From Prevotellaceae bacterium (lineage in GTDB: Bacteria > Bacteroidota > Bacteroidia > Bacteroidales > UBA932), in NCBI GenBank assembly GCA_031267155.1, contig JAIRZR010000129.1:1-5464 (forward strand): a DNA stretch of 5,464 nucleotides, given 5' to 3'. Under the pieces are notes generated by a model. The model worked only from the letters and a program-made list of their open reading frames with translations, did not search any database and was not told the origin of the DNA. A program made the position numbers and the translations under genes. This document shows, in pieces, positions 1 to 4,884 of the stretch; the stretch's first letter is position 1; every line of letters starts with the position of its first letter.

Positions 1-14
1 GCTATCGCACTCCA

Positions 15-125
15 GAACTACGAAGTAGTTCAACTCCTTACGGAGTTGTGACGGAGAGGAGCTTTACCCCGAACTGCGCCTGCGGCTTGTTCGGGGTTAT
101 CCATCTTAAACTCCTTACGAAGTTT
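15..125. repeat. Cluster of short palindromic stem-loops
   Basis: Four inverted repeats follow one another. GAACTAC/GTAGTTC has a 3-nt loop (15-31). CAACTCC/GGAGTTG has a 4-nt loop (31-48). ACCCCGAAC/GTTCGGGGT is a 9-bp arm pair with a further GCC/GGC stem inside (66-97). A weaker AAACT/AGTTT lies at 108-125. The second and fourth share the motif ACTCCTTACG followed by AGTT, so they look like diverged copies of one element. No gene is visible here. The cluster lies downstream of the traN relic and could be an intergenic palindromic repeat element or a set of terminators; there is no clear T-run, so the first reading is preferred. Confidence 0.6.
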
Positions 126-223
126 GTCCGCAATGCACAAAACTGCCCCGCGCACTGTATAATGTCAATAGAAACATAGTATGCTGTTCTGCCGACATGG
201 CAATACCCGCATAATATACAAAA

Positions 224-566
224 TCACGGCTTGCAAAATTGAGGTTCAGGCCGTTTACCGTGCCCGCCGTAAACTGAAATCCGCGCTGACCGGGAATGTA
301 TCGCTGTCTTGAAAACAATATAGTCAATGTCAAACGATACCGTGGAGAATTTTTTTCAGCTGCAAATGGAAAAACAGCAGGTCATTATGCGAATAAATAC
401 CCTTCAGGAAATACTGTATGCCAAAATTCTGACTGCCGATGTGCTGTATTCTTTTCCGATTGTTTCTATAGACTGTTTCCATTATCAGGTGCACTGGATA
501 CGGGGATTCGTTGCCCGAACTTTGATTTATAGGATTATATAATTTTCCTGATTCAAAGAAAATCAC
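224..566 (-). pseudogene. traN: Decayed TraN-like (DUF4138) conjugative-transposon protein fragment
   Basis: Read on the minus strand, the part from about 490 to 357 gives METVYRNNRKRIQHIGSQNF and then GIQYFLKGIYSHNDLLFFHL. This resembles the C-terminal part of Bacteroides conjugative-transposon TraN as I recall it (LLLETLY..., KHIASKSYGIQFVLKGIYVH). At a run of seven A residues (plus-strand T run 350-356) the frame breaks and ends at 330. Dropping one A restores a frame reading STVSFDIDYIVFK, which matches the family's next conserved stretch (VPFTIDFVTFK). That frame then seems to lack about nine residues before TAIHS and stops at 224. The N-terminal half is absent: upstream of about 558 the sequence becomes a dispersed repeat. 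The GTG at 566 is only the frame's first possible start, inside the repeat. TraN is part of the envelope mating apparatus; this copy should be non-functional. The family assignment is from memory of the motif, not a search. Confidence 0.6.
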
Positions 567-603
567 GGTAATCCCATAATCATACGAATCACGGTTCAGA
601 CAG
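558..603. repeat. 46-bp direct repeat, copy 1
   Basis: This 46-bp stretch (GAAAATCACGGTAATCCCAT onward, ending TTCAGACAG) recurs at 768-813 with two base differences (C566/T776 and T569/C779). It marks the left limit of the non-coding repeat-rich region and the point where the traN-like homology stops. Its right-hand part (CATACGAATCACGG...CAG) resembles a degraded monomer of the 41-bp array further right. Confidence 0.85.
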
Positions 604-767
604 ATTTTCCCGAAAGGCAGCTAATGTTACGATATGTTCCTGCAGAATTTTGGATTGAGGACTGCAGACAGTTTTGATTTCCGCCTGTTCTGCCTGTTGT
701 TGTTATTTTATTAGCGCCGGATTGTCCGATCTTTTGTCTTCCGAACTGAATGATTGCTTCGATTAAG
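604..767. other. Non-coding spacer with faint repeat relics
   Basis: No convincing reading frame is present. Two stretches, around 640-656 (cctgcagaattttggat) and 661-680 (actgcagacagttttgattt), echo the spacer text of the 41-bp array (CTGCAAATTTGAT) and the tail of the 46-bp repeat (CAGACAGTTTTGAT). They may be worn copies. I see no RNA gene or clear promoter here. Confidence 0.4.
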
Positions 768-813
768 GAAAATCATGGCAATCCCATAATCATACGAATC
801 ACGGTTCAGACAG
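768..813. repeat. 46-bp direct repeat, copy 2
   Basis: Near-identical to 558-603 at a distance of 210 bp. This copy runs straight into the 41-bp array. Its CATACGAATCACGG...TTTTGATTCATG portion aligns with one core plus one A-type spacer of the array, with a base missing in the core. It can therefore be read as a degenerate zeroth unit of that array. Confidence 0.85.
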
Positions 814-827
814 TTTTGATTCATGTT

Positions 828-1169
828 TTTTCGTGACGAAACGGCTTCCTGCAAATTTGATCCATACTTTTTCATGACGAAAGTGCATGAAGTTTTTCTG
901 CGGCAACTCTTTTCGCGACGAAATGGCATTCTGCAAATTCGGTTCATGTCTTTTCGTGACGAAGATACATGAAGTTTTTCTGTGGCGGCTCTTTTCATGG
1001 CGAAACGGCATCCTGCAAATTTGATTCATGCCTTTTCGCGACGAAAACGTATGAAATTTTTCTGCAACGACTCTTTTCGTGACGAAACGGGGTAAAACAA
1101 ACCTGATTTATGTGCTTTCGTGACGAAAAAAATAGATTTTTTTTCGCAGCAATTTTTTTCGTGGTAAAA
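828..1169. repeat. Nine-copy 41-bp dyad repeat array
   Basis: A 14-bp core, consensus TTTTCGTGACGAAA (itself a palindrome around a central G), starts at 828, 869, 910, 951, 992, 1033, 1074, 1115 and 1156, so every interval is exactly 41 bp. The 27-bp spacers alternate between two types. Type A follows copies 1, 3, 5 and weakly 7 (CTGCAAATTTGATTCAT). Type B follows copies 2, 4, 6 and weakly 8 (ATGAAGTTTTTCTG). Type B is approximately the reverse complement of A, so the array consists of 41-bp monomers in alternating orientation with dyad symmetry about every core. For example, TGCA 1014-1017 with 1063-1066, TTCAT 1025-1029 with ATGAA 1051-1055, and the core are all centred on 1040. The last two units are the most diverged. 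It sits about 170 bp beyond the end of ilvN. Function is unknown. Because 41 bp is near four helical turns, the cores would lie roughly on one face of the DNA, which fits a protein-binding array, but this is inference. Confidence 0.9.
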
Positions 1170-1339
1170 AGCAGTTGAAAAAATCTTATTTTTCCGGCTC
1201 TATAACGAATCGTGTGAGTATATAATGAACCTGTGAAAGGCAACTTTTTTATTCACTATCAACCGACTAACTTAAAAATTAGCCAGTCCTTATCTTATAT
1301 ATTACTGACATGAGTAACCTCTTAACTCTAAAAGACTAA
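1170..1339. other. AT-rich intergenic region after ilvN
   Basis: This is the stretch immediately downstream of the ilvN stop on the minus strand. Two weak inverted repeats occur: GACTAA...TTAGCCAGTC at 1265-1288 and TTACT/AGTAA at 1302-1317. Neither is followed by a convincing T-run on the minus strand. I cannot point to a definite intrinsic terminator for the operon, and I see no gene here. Confidence 0.4.
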
Positions 1340-1867
1340 TCAGCACATTGTCACATCCGACAGCTGTTCATATTTCGACCGTGTGATTGACACGCTTCCC
1401 GACCTCACAAACTGCAATATTCCATAATGTTCGAGTTCGTCGAACAGTTCCCTGATTTCCGTTTTGCCGCCCGTTTTTTCGATAACGGTATACAGGTTGT
1501 TGACTTCTATAATCTTTGCATTATACCTGTTCACCAGACTTTCTATGGTATTGTTTGCCATCAGGGTTTCCGTAGTAACCTTGAACAGGGCTATTTCGCG
1601 GGAGATTATTTCATCCTCGACATAATAGTATGCCGTCAGTACATCAATCTTTTTTTCCACCTGCTTCACCAGTTTTTCTATAGCCTTGTCGTCGGAGTAG
1701 CATGTTATTGTAAACTTGTGCACACCCTTCATTGCCGAAGCCGAGACGGTCAGACTTTCGATGTTTATAAACCTGCGCGTGAAGATATTCGAAATCTGGG
1801 TCAGCAGTCCCACGTGATTTTCGGAATAGACAGTTACCGTGTATAATGTTTGCGTATTTATATCCAT
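1340..1867 (-). CDS. ilvN: Acetolactate (acetohydroxyacid) synthase, small regulatory subunit
   Basis: This is the regulatory subunit that binds IlvB, raises its activity and confers feedback inhibition, typically by valine. At 175 residues it has normal family length. Residues 8-80 form the N-terminal ACT domain: ENHVG (16-20) then RRFINIESLTV (31-41), matching the family's ENxxGxL and RRGxNIESLTV motifs. N17, G20 and N35 correspond to E. coli IlvH positions N11, G14 and N29, linked to valine binding, so sensitivity is plausible. The C-terminal domain shows REIALFKV (90-97) and YGILQFVRSGSVSITRS (148-164). The ATG at 1867 is chosen; the only alternative is a TTG two codons earlier at 1873. 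It starts 17 nt after the ilvB stop with no Shine-Dalgarno sequence, as usual in Bacteroidetes, and is the last gene of the operon. Confidence 0.95.
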   Translation of the reverse strand: MDINTQTLYTVTVYSENHVGLLTQISNIFTRRFINIESLTVSASAMKGVHKFTITCYSDDKAIEKLVKQVEKKIDVLTAYYYVEDEIISREIALFKVTTETLMANNTIESLVNRYNAKIIEVNNLYTVIEKTGGKTEIRELFDELEHYGILQFVRSGSVSITRSKYEQLSDVTMC

Positions 1868-1884
1868 ATTCAATATTTTTGTCG

Positions 1885-3585
1885 TTATTTCTCTAAAATT
1901 ACACTGCTTACATTCATTCCCGGAGGAATCATCGGCAGTACCATGCCCTTTTTTTCGACGTCCACCTCCAGAAGATAGGCTCCGTTATGTTCCAGCATTT
2001 CCCTGATTGCATCGTCCAGATCGTCTCTTTTCGAGACCTTCCGCCCCTTAATCCTGTAAGCCTCTGCGATTTTTACGAAATCGGGATTAAGCATTGGAGT
2101 TTCCGAATAGCGTTTATTAAAAAATATTTCCTGCCACTGGCGCACCATCCCCAAATATCTGTTATTGAGAATGATGATTTTCACCTTGACATTACTCTGC
2201 ATGATTGTGCCCAGCTCCTGGATGCACATCTGGATACCTCCGTCGCCGCAGAACAGGCATACCGTACGGTCGGGAACGGCGATTTTTGCCCCGATCGCCG
2301 CAGGCAGACCGAATCCCATGGTTCCCAATCCTCCCGACGAGATGAAACTTCTCGGATTCTTATGCTTGCTGTAGCGTGCCGCCATCATCTGGTTTTGTCC
2401 CACGTCGGTAACTGTAATCGCTTCGTTGCCGGTTTTTTCCGATATGCGCCGTATAACCTCGCCCATGCTTATATATTCCCTGTCGCAGTATATCTCGTTT
2501 GCAATGACCCTGTCGTACTCTTCGCCGTTTATGATATCGAAACTTTCAATCCAGTCGTCGTGGTCGGCCTGTTTCAGCAGAGCGGTAACGGCGGGCAGGG
2601 TTTTCTTGACGTCTCCCAAAACGGGTATGTCAACATCCACATTTTTGCCTATTTCGGCGGGATCTATGTCAAAATGGATGATTTTCGCCTGCTTGGCGTA
2701 TGTATTGACATCTCCGATAACGCGGTCGTCGAATCTCATTCCTATCGCGATAAGCAGATCGCACTCGTTTGTCTTCTGATTCGGGGCAAGATTCCCGTGC
2801 ATTCCCAGCATTCCCTTGTTTAAGGGATGGTCGAAAGGCATAACCGAAGCTCCCAGCAAAGTCCATGCTGCGGGGATCTGGGCTTTTTCGATGAAACTGA
2901 TCAGTTCCTGTTCCGCTTTTCCAATCTCGACTCCCTGCCCGACAAGCGCAAGCGGCTTTTTCGCGGAGTTTATCAGTTCCGCCGCTTTACGTACATTAGC
3001 CCTGTCGATTTTCGGCATGGAAACATAGCTCCTTATCGACGTGCATTTTTCGTAGTAATGATTAATCATGGACACCTGCGCGTCTTTTGTAAAATCGAGC
3101 AGAACAGGACCCGGACGTCCCGAGGATGCAATGTAAAAAGCCTGTGCCACAGCCCATGCAATCTCGTCGGCTCTACGAACCTGATAGCTCCATTTCGTAA
3201 CGGGCTGGGATATTCCCACGATATCGACTTCCTGAAAGGCGTCGGTGCCCAGAAGCGGGGAGACTACCTGTCCCGAAATCACTACCAGGGGAGTACTGTC
3301 TATCATTGCGTCGGCTATTCCGGTAACGGTATTTGTGGCGCCCGGACCCGAGGTAACAATGACGACGCCAACTTTTCCGGACGCCCGCGAATAGCCCTGG
3401 GCTGCATGAACGGCGCCCTGCTCGTGACGAACCAGAATGTGCTTTAGCTTTTGCCTGTAGTCATACAGGGCATCAAATACGGGCATTATCTGCCCTCCGG
3501 GATACCCGAAAATCGTATCTGTTCCCTCTTCAATGAGGCTTTTCATCAGAGATACGGAACCGGAAACACTTTCTCTATTATCCAT
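1885..3585 (-). CDS. ilvB: Acetolactate (acetohydroxyacid) synthase, large catalytic subunit
   Basis: This cytosolic thiamine-diphosphate enzyme condenses pyruvate with pyruvate or 2-ketobutyrate, the first common step to valine/leucine and isoleucine. The 566 residues carry the standard three-domain layout. The N-terminal ThDP domain has the catalytic glutamate E55 in RHEQGAVHAAQGYSRASG and the GTDAFQE segment (113-119). The central domain holds RFDDR (284-288), the FAD-contact motif of biosynthetic acetohydroxyacid synthase, which argues against a catabolic AlsS-type enzyme. The C-terminal domain has the ThDP/metal motif GDGG (447-450) to NN (474-475) and W484 in VRQWQE. No key residue is missing. 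Its start overlaps the 3' end of the LOG-family gene by 8 bp, suggesting translational coupling, and ilvN follows after 17 nt. Neither ilvC nor ilvD is adjacent. Expression is probably set by the attenuator at 4158-4279. Confidence 0.97.
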   Translation of the reverse strand: MDNRESVSGSVSLMKSLIEEGTDTIFGYPGGQIMPVFDALYDYRQKLKHILVRHEQGAVHAAQGYSRASGKVGVVIVTSGPGATNTVTGIADAMIDSTPLVVISGQVVSPLLGTDAFQEVDIVGISQPVTKWSYQVRRADEIAWAVAQAFYIASSGRPGPVLLDFTKDAQVSMINHYYEKCTSIRSYVSMPKIDRANVRKAAELINSAKKPLALVGQGVEIGKAEQELISFIEKAQIPAAWTLLGASVMPFDHPLNKGMLGMHGNLAPNQKTNECDLLIAIGMRFDDRVIGDVNTYAKQAKIIHFDIDPAEIGKNVDVDIPVLGDVKKTLPAVTALLKQADHDDWIESFDIINGEEYDRVIANEIYCDREYISMGEVIRRISEKTGNEAITVTDVGQNQMMAARYSKHKNPRSFISSGGLGTMGFGLPAAIGAKIAVPDRTVCLFCGDGGIQMCIQELGTIMQSNVKVKIIILNNRYLGMVRQWQEIFFNKRYSETPMLNPDFVKIAEAYRIKGRKVSKRDDLDDAIREMLEHNGAYLLEVDVEKKGMVLPMIPPGMNVSSVILEK

Positions 3586-4141
3586 ATATATTTATTTTTA
3601 TTATTTTTTCAATCAAATCCTCCGGCGAGGAACATATCGCAAGCATGTCTTTATTTTCCCTTTTCAGGAAACCTTCCCTGACCATGTTATCCATGAATCC
3701 GGCAAGCAGGTCGTAATATCCGTTTGTATTTAGCAGTCCAAGCGGAGCCTCGAACAGTCCCAGCTGGGAAAGTGTCAAAGCTTCAAACATCTCGTCCAGC
3801 GTGCCGAAACCTCCGGGAAGTATAATGACAGCGTCGGCAATTTCGAACATCCTGACTTTCCTTTCGTACATCGTCGAAGTGTATATTATTTCGGTACATT
3901 CGTTTTTGGTGATCTCCAAATCGTCAAGCATACGGGGAATAATTCCCGTAACCTTTCCTCCGTTTTGAAGGACGGCGTCGGCGACTACATTCATAAGCCC
4001 GCGTGAAGCTCCTCCATAGACTAATCCAAGTCCTTTGTCTGCCAATATTTCGCCCAATTTTTTCGCTTCACTTGCGTAAATCCCGTTCTGTCCCGGAGAT
4101 GAAGCGCAAAACACTGCAATATTTTTCATTTTTTTCAACAT
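3578..4141 (-). CDS. LOG-family nucleoside 5'-monophosphate phosphoribohydrolase (old 'lysine decarboxylase' family)
   Basis: 187 residues with a complete Rossmann-type LOG fold. FCASSPG is at 11-17 and YGGASRGLMN at 42-51. The family signature MYERKVRMFEIADA is at 91-104 and the phosphate-binding PGGFGTLDEMFEAL at 109-122. Characterised LOG proteins hydrolyse cytokinin riboside 5'-monophosphates or AMP-like nucleotides to free base plus ribose 5-phosphate. The 'lysine decarboxylase' name in databases is a historical error. The exact substrate here cannot be read from sequence. ATG 4141 is taken as start; M5 (ATG at 4129) is an equally good start by family length, giving MKNIAVFCASS. An out-of-frame ATG at 4146 opens a 3-codon frame (ATG AAA TGT TGA). 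The stop codon lies inside the ilvB start, an 8-bp overlap. As first gene after the attenuator it should be co-regulated with ilvBN, an unusual partner. Confidence 0.92.
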   Translation of the reverse strand: MLKKMKNIAVFCASSPGQNGIYASEAKKLGEILADKGLGLVYGGASRGLMNVVADAVLQNGGKVTGIIPRMLDDLEITKNECTEIIYTSTMYERKVRMFEIADAVIILPGGFGTLDEMFEALTLSQLGLFEAPLGLLNTNGYYDLLAGFMDNMVREGFLKRENKDMLAICSSPEDLIEKIIKINIYG

Positions 4142-4157
4142 TTCATTTTAAAAACAG

Positions 4158-4184
4158 AAGCCTTTCTCCTGATGAGAAAGGCTT
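4158..4184 (-). terminator. Intrinsic terminator / attenuator hairpin ahead of the log-ilvB-ilvN operon
   Basis: A perfect 11-bp stem AAGCCTTTCTC/GAGAAAGGCTT encloses a 5-nt loop. On the minus strand it is followed by CTGTTTTTAAAATG, a T-run ending within a few bases of the first gene. The stem end lies 16 nt before the ATG at 4141. On the plus strand it is followed by TGTTTTACTTT, so it might also work that way. Its position after a branched-chain-rich leader frame makes an attenuator more likely than a simple terminator of the gene upstream. Confidence 0.85.
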
Positions 4185-4221
4185 TGTTTTACTTTAAATC
4201 AACTGCGCAGCAATTCTCATC
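4171..4221 (-). promoter_or_regulatory. Predicted antiterminator pairing
   Basis: In the minus-strand RNA, GAUGAGAA (4221-4214) is perfectly complementary to UUCUCAUC (4178-4171), which forms the inner 5' arm and loop of the terminator. The two pairings are mutually exclusive. The upstream strand overlaps the leader stop codon (4219-4217). A ribosome stalled in the branched-chain run would leave it free to pair and prevent termination. A ribosome reaching the stop would cover it and let the terminator form. A second possible stem, GCAGGCAA (4235-4228) with TTGCTGC (4213-4207) and one bulged G, holds the antiterminator strand in its loop and includes the last Leu codon. The complementarity is directly visible; the switching is inferred. 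Confidence 0.65.
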
Positions 4222-4279
4222 CTTTACTTGCCTGCAAAAGGACGACGAGAATAATACCACTAAGTTGCCAATTTATCAT
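4217..4279 (-). CDS. Branched-chain attenuation leader peptide (20 aa, ilv leader)
   Basis: The minus-strand frame ATG 4279 to TGA 4217 encodes MINWQLSG, then IILVVLL, then QASKG. The seven residues encoded at 4255-4235 are all isoleucine, leucine or valine, exactly the end products of the enzyme encoded downstream. This is the hallmark of amino-acid-starvation sensing leader peptides such as those of E. coli ilvBN and ilvGMEDA. It is followed 32 nt later by a terminator hairpin. An ATG five bases earlier (4284) is out of frame and stops after two codons (ATG AAA TGA). There is no Shine-Dalgarno sequence, as expected for Bacteroidetes. The peptide is not expected to have a function beyond being translated. 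Chance production of such a run right here is unlikely, but translation is unproven. Confidence 0.85.
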   Translation of the reverse strand: MINWQLSGIILVVLLQASKG

Positions 4280-4296
4280 TTCATCAAAAATTTGCG

Positions 4297-4326
4297 CAAA
4301 ACTAATACATTTTTTCCAATTGAAAA
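4297..4326 (-). promoter_or_regulatory. Candidate Bacteroidetes-type promoter for the leader and log-ilvBN operon
   Basis: The minus strand has TAGTTTTG (4304-4297), a full match to the -7 consensus TAnnTTTG of the Bacteroidetes primary sigma factor. Eighteen bases upstream is TTTT (4326-4323), an imperfect match to the -33 TTTG. Transcription would begin near 4291, giving a very short 5' leader before the peptide start at 4279. No other good -7 element is seen between here and the DUF3408 gene. The weak -33 box and short leader keep confidence moderate. Confidence 0.5.
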
Positions 4327-4580
4327 GCAGAAACGCTGGAAAATATTTTATCCCGAAACAATATTGAACTGATAACCAAATGAATTAATGGCAAAAAAAA
4401 AATCGGCAGGACGAACTGTCTGGCTGTATTTTGATTGAATGTTATCGCATAAATCGTTTTGCCGCTTGCATCAACGTCAAGTTCGCTTATCCGTACTCTT
4501 TTCGATTCCGGTTTTGTTTCGTTATAATCCAAAAATAAAACTTTTTATCCGTACCTTTTTATATGGAAACATGGCGCTAA
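4327..4580. other. Intergenic region between the DUF3408 gene and the ilv leader
   Basis: No gene is confidently seen. A minus-strand frame opening with TTG at 4532 reads KRVRISELDVDASGKTIYAI with reasonable codon mix but ends inside the putative promoter (stop 4302). It has no recognised relatives and may be a relic or chance. A 10-bp direct repeat TTATCCGTAC occurs at 4487-4496 and 4545-4554, in both cases followed by a pyrimidine-rich run. Confidence 0.35.
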
Positions 4581-4856
4581 TTACCTGTGTTTTGTAAATT
4601 CAACTAAATTCTTGAATGTCCGTATTCGTTTTCGCTGTTCAAAATGCCGTGTAAGCACGTTGTCTATATAGCTGCCTACCGTAATTTCACTGTCGGGAAA
4701 CATCCGCGTAATCCGGGATACTGTGCCGTGCATGCTCCGGCTGATATAGACGCATTGCCTTGTCTTTAATTCTTTCTTTTTCAGGTAAACGCCGGCATAG
4801 TCCGTTTCCCTTTTCCGTGACTGACCGCGAAAGATCGCTTTTGTTAATGTCTCCAT
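4581..4856 (-). CDS. DUF3408-family conjugative-transposon protein, short form
   Basis: The 91 residues are strongly basic. KTRQCVYISRSMHGTVSRI (32-50) followed by EITVGSYIDNVLTRHFEQ (57-74) matches the DUF3408 pattern as I know it (KTRQxVYIS...H..I.RI, then DNVLxHHF). This family is encoded in the transfer regions of Bacteroidales conjugative transposons, where members are often labelled TraB or small DNA-binding/mobilisation proteins; the role is unsettled. A ribbon-helix-helix-like DNA-binding fold is plausible but inferred. Family members I remember are usually longer (roughly 130-150 aa), so this copy may be trimmed at the N-terminus or a relic, though the frame is intact. The ATG at 4856 follows a tandem 11-bp repeat. 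No other transfer gene stands next to it. Confidence 0.7.
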   Translation of the reverse strand: METLTKAIFRGQSRKRETDYAGVYLKKKELKTRQCVYISRSMHGTVSRITRMFPDSEITVGSYIDNVLTRHFEQRKRIRTFKNLVEFTKHR

Positions 4857-4862
4857 ACTTTT

Positions 4863-4884
4863 TTGCTTATTAATTGCTTATTAA
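4863..4884. repeat. Tandem 11-bp duplication upstream of the DUF3408 start
   Basis: TTGCTTATTAA is present twice in tandem without mismatch (4863-4873 and 4874-4884), 7 bp upstream of the DUF3408 start codon. It could be a regulator-binding direct repeat, a slippage product or the footprint of an insertion event. Nothing more can be said from sequence. Confidence 0.7.

Noticed and set aside
115..333. Minus-strand frame reading GFQFTAGTVNGLNLNFASRD
   Set aside because: It starts with TTG, overlaps the traN-like relic in another frame, and has no recognised family. It is probably a frame-shifted reading of decayed DNA.
828..1169. CRISPR array
   Set aside because: The repeated core is only 14 bp and degenerate. 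The spacers are not unique but two alternating related sequences, and no cas gene is present.
828..1169. parS centromere sites
   Set aside because: The core TTTCGTGACGAAA resembles parS only in being an A/T-flanked palindrome. It lacks the CACGTG centre, and no ParAB genes are adjacent.
711..1243. Overlapping minus-strand reading frames across the 41-bp array encoding repeated Arg/Lys/Ser-rich peptides (FRHEKS, RKTSC, FVTK)
   Set aside because: The peptides recur in different frames because the 41-bp period is not a multiple of three. The frames overlap one another, and composition follows the DNA repeat. They are treated as by-products of the array.
1265..1317. Intrinsic terminator for ilvN
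   Set aside because: The inverted repeats here are short and interrupted, with no T-run on the minus strand, so no terminator is called.
1427..1846. Plus-strand frame of 139 codons opposite ilvN
   Set aside because: It is the antisense shadow of ilvN, which has clear ACT-domain motifs.
1987..2823. Long plus-strand open frame (278 codons) opposite ilvB
   Set aside because: It is the antisense shadow of a clearly conserved ilvB and its product resembles no known protein.
4158..4184. Simple terminator of the DUF3408 gene
   Set aside because: It lies about 400 bp beyond the DUF3408 stop and directly after a branched-chain-rich leader frame, 16 nt before log. The attenuator reading explains more, though dual use is not excluded.
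4302..4532. 76-codon minus-strand frame starting with TTG
   Set aside because: It has only a TTG start, no recognised domain, and its 3' end runs through the predicted promoter into a hydrophobic, poly-T-derived stretch. It is mentioned as a possible relic only.
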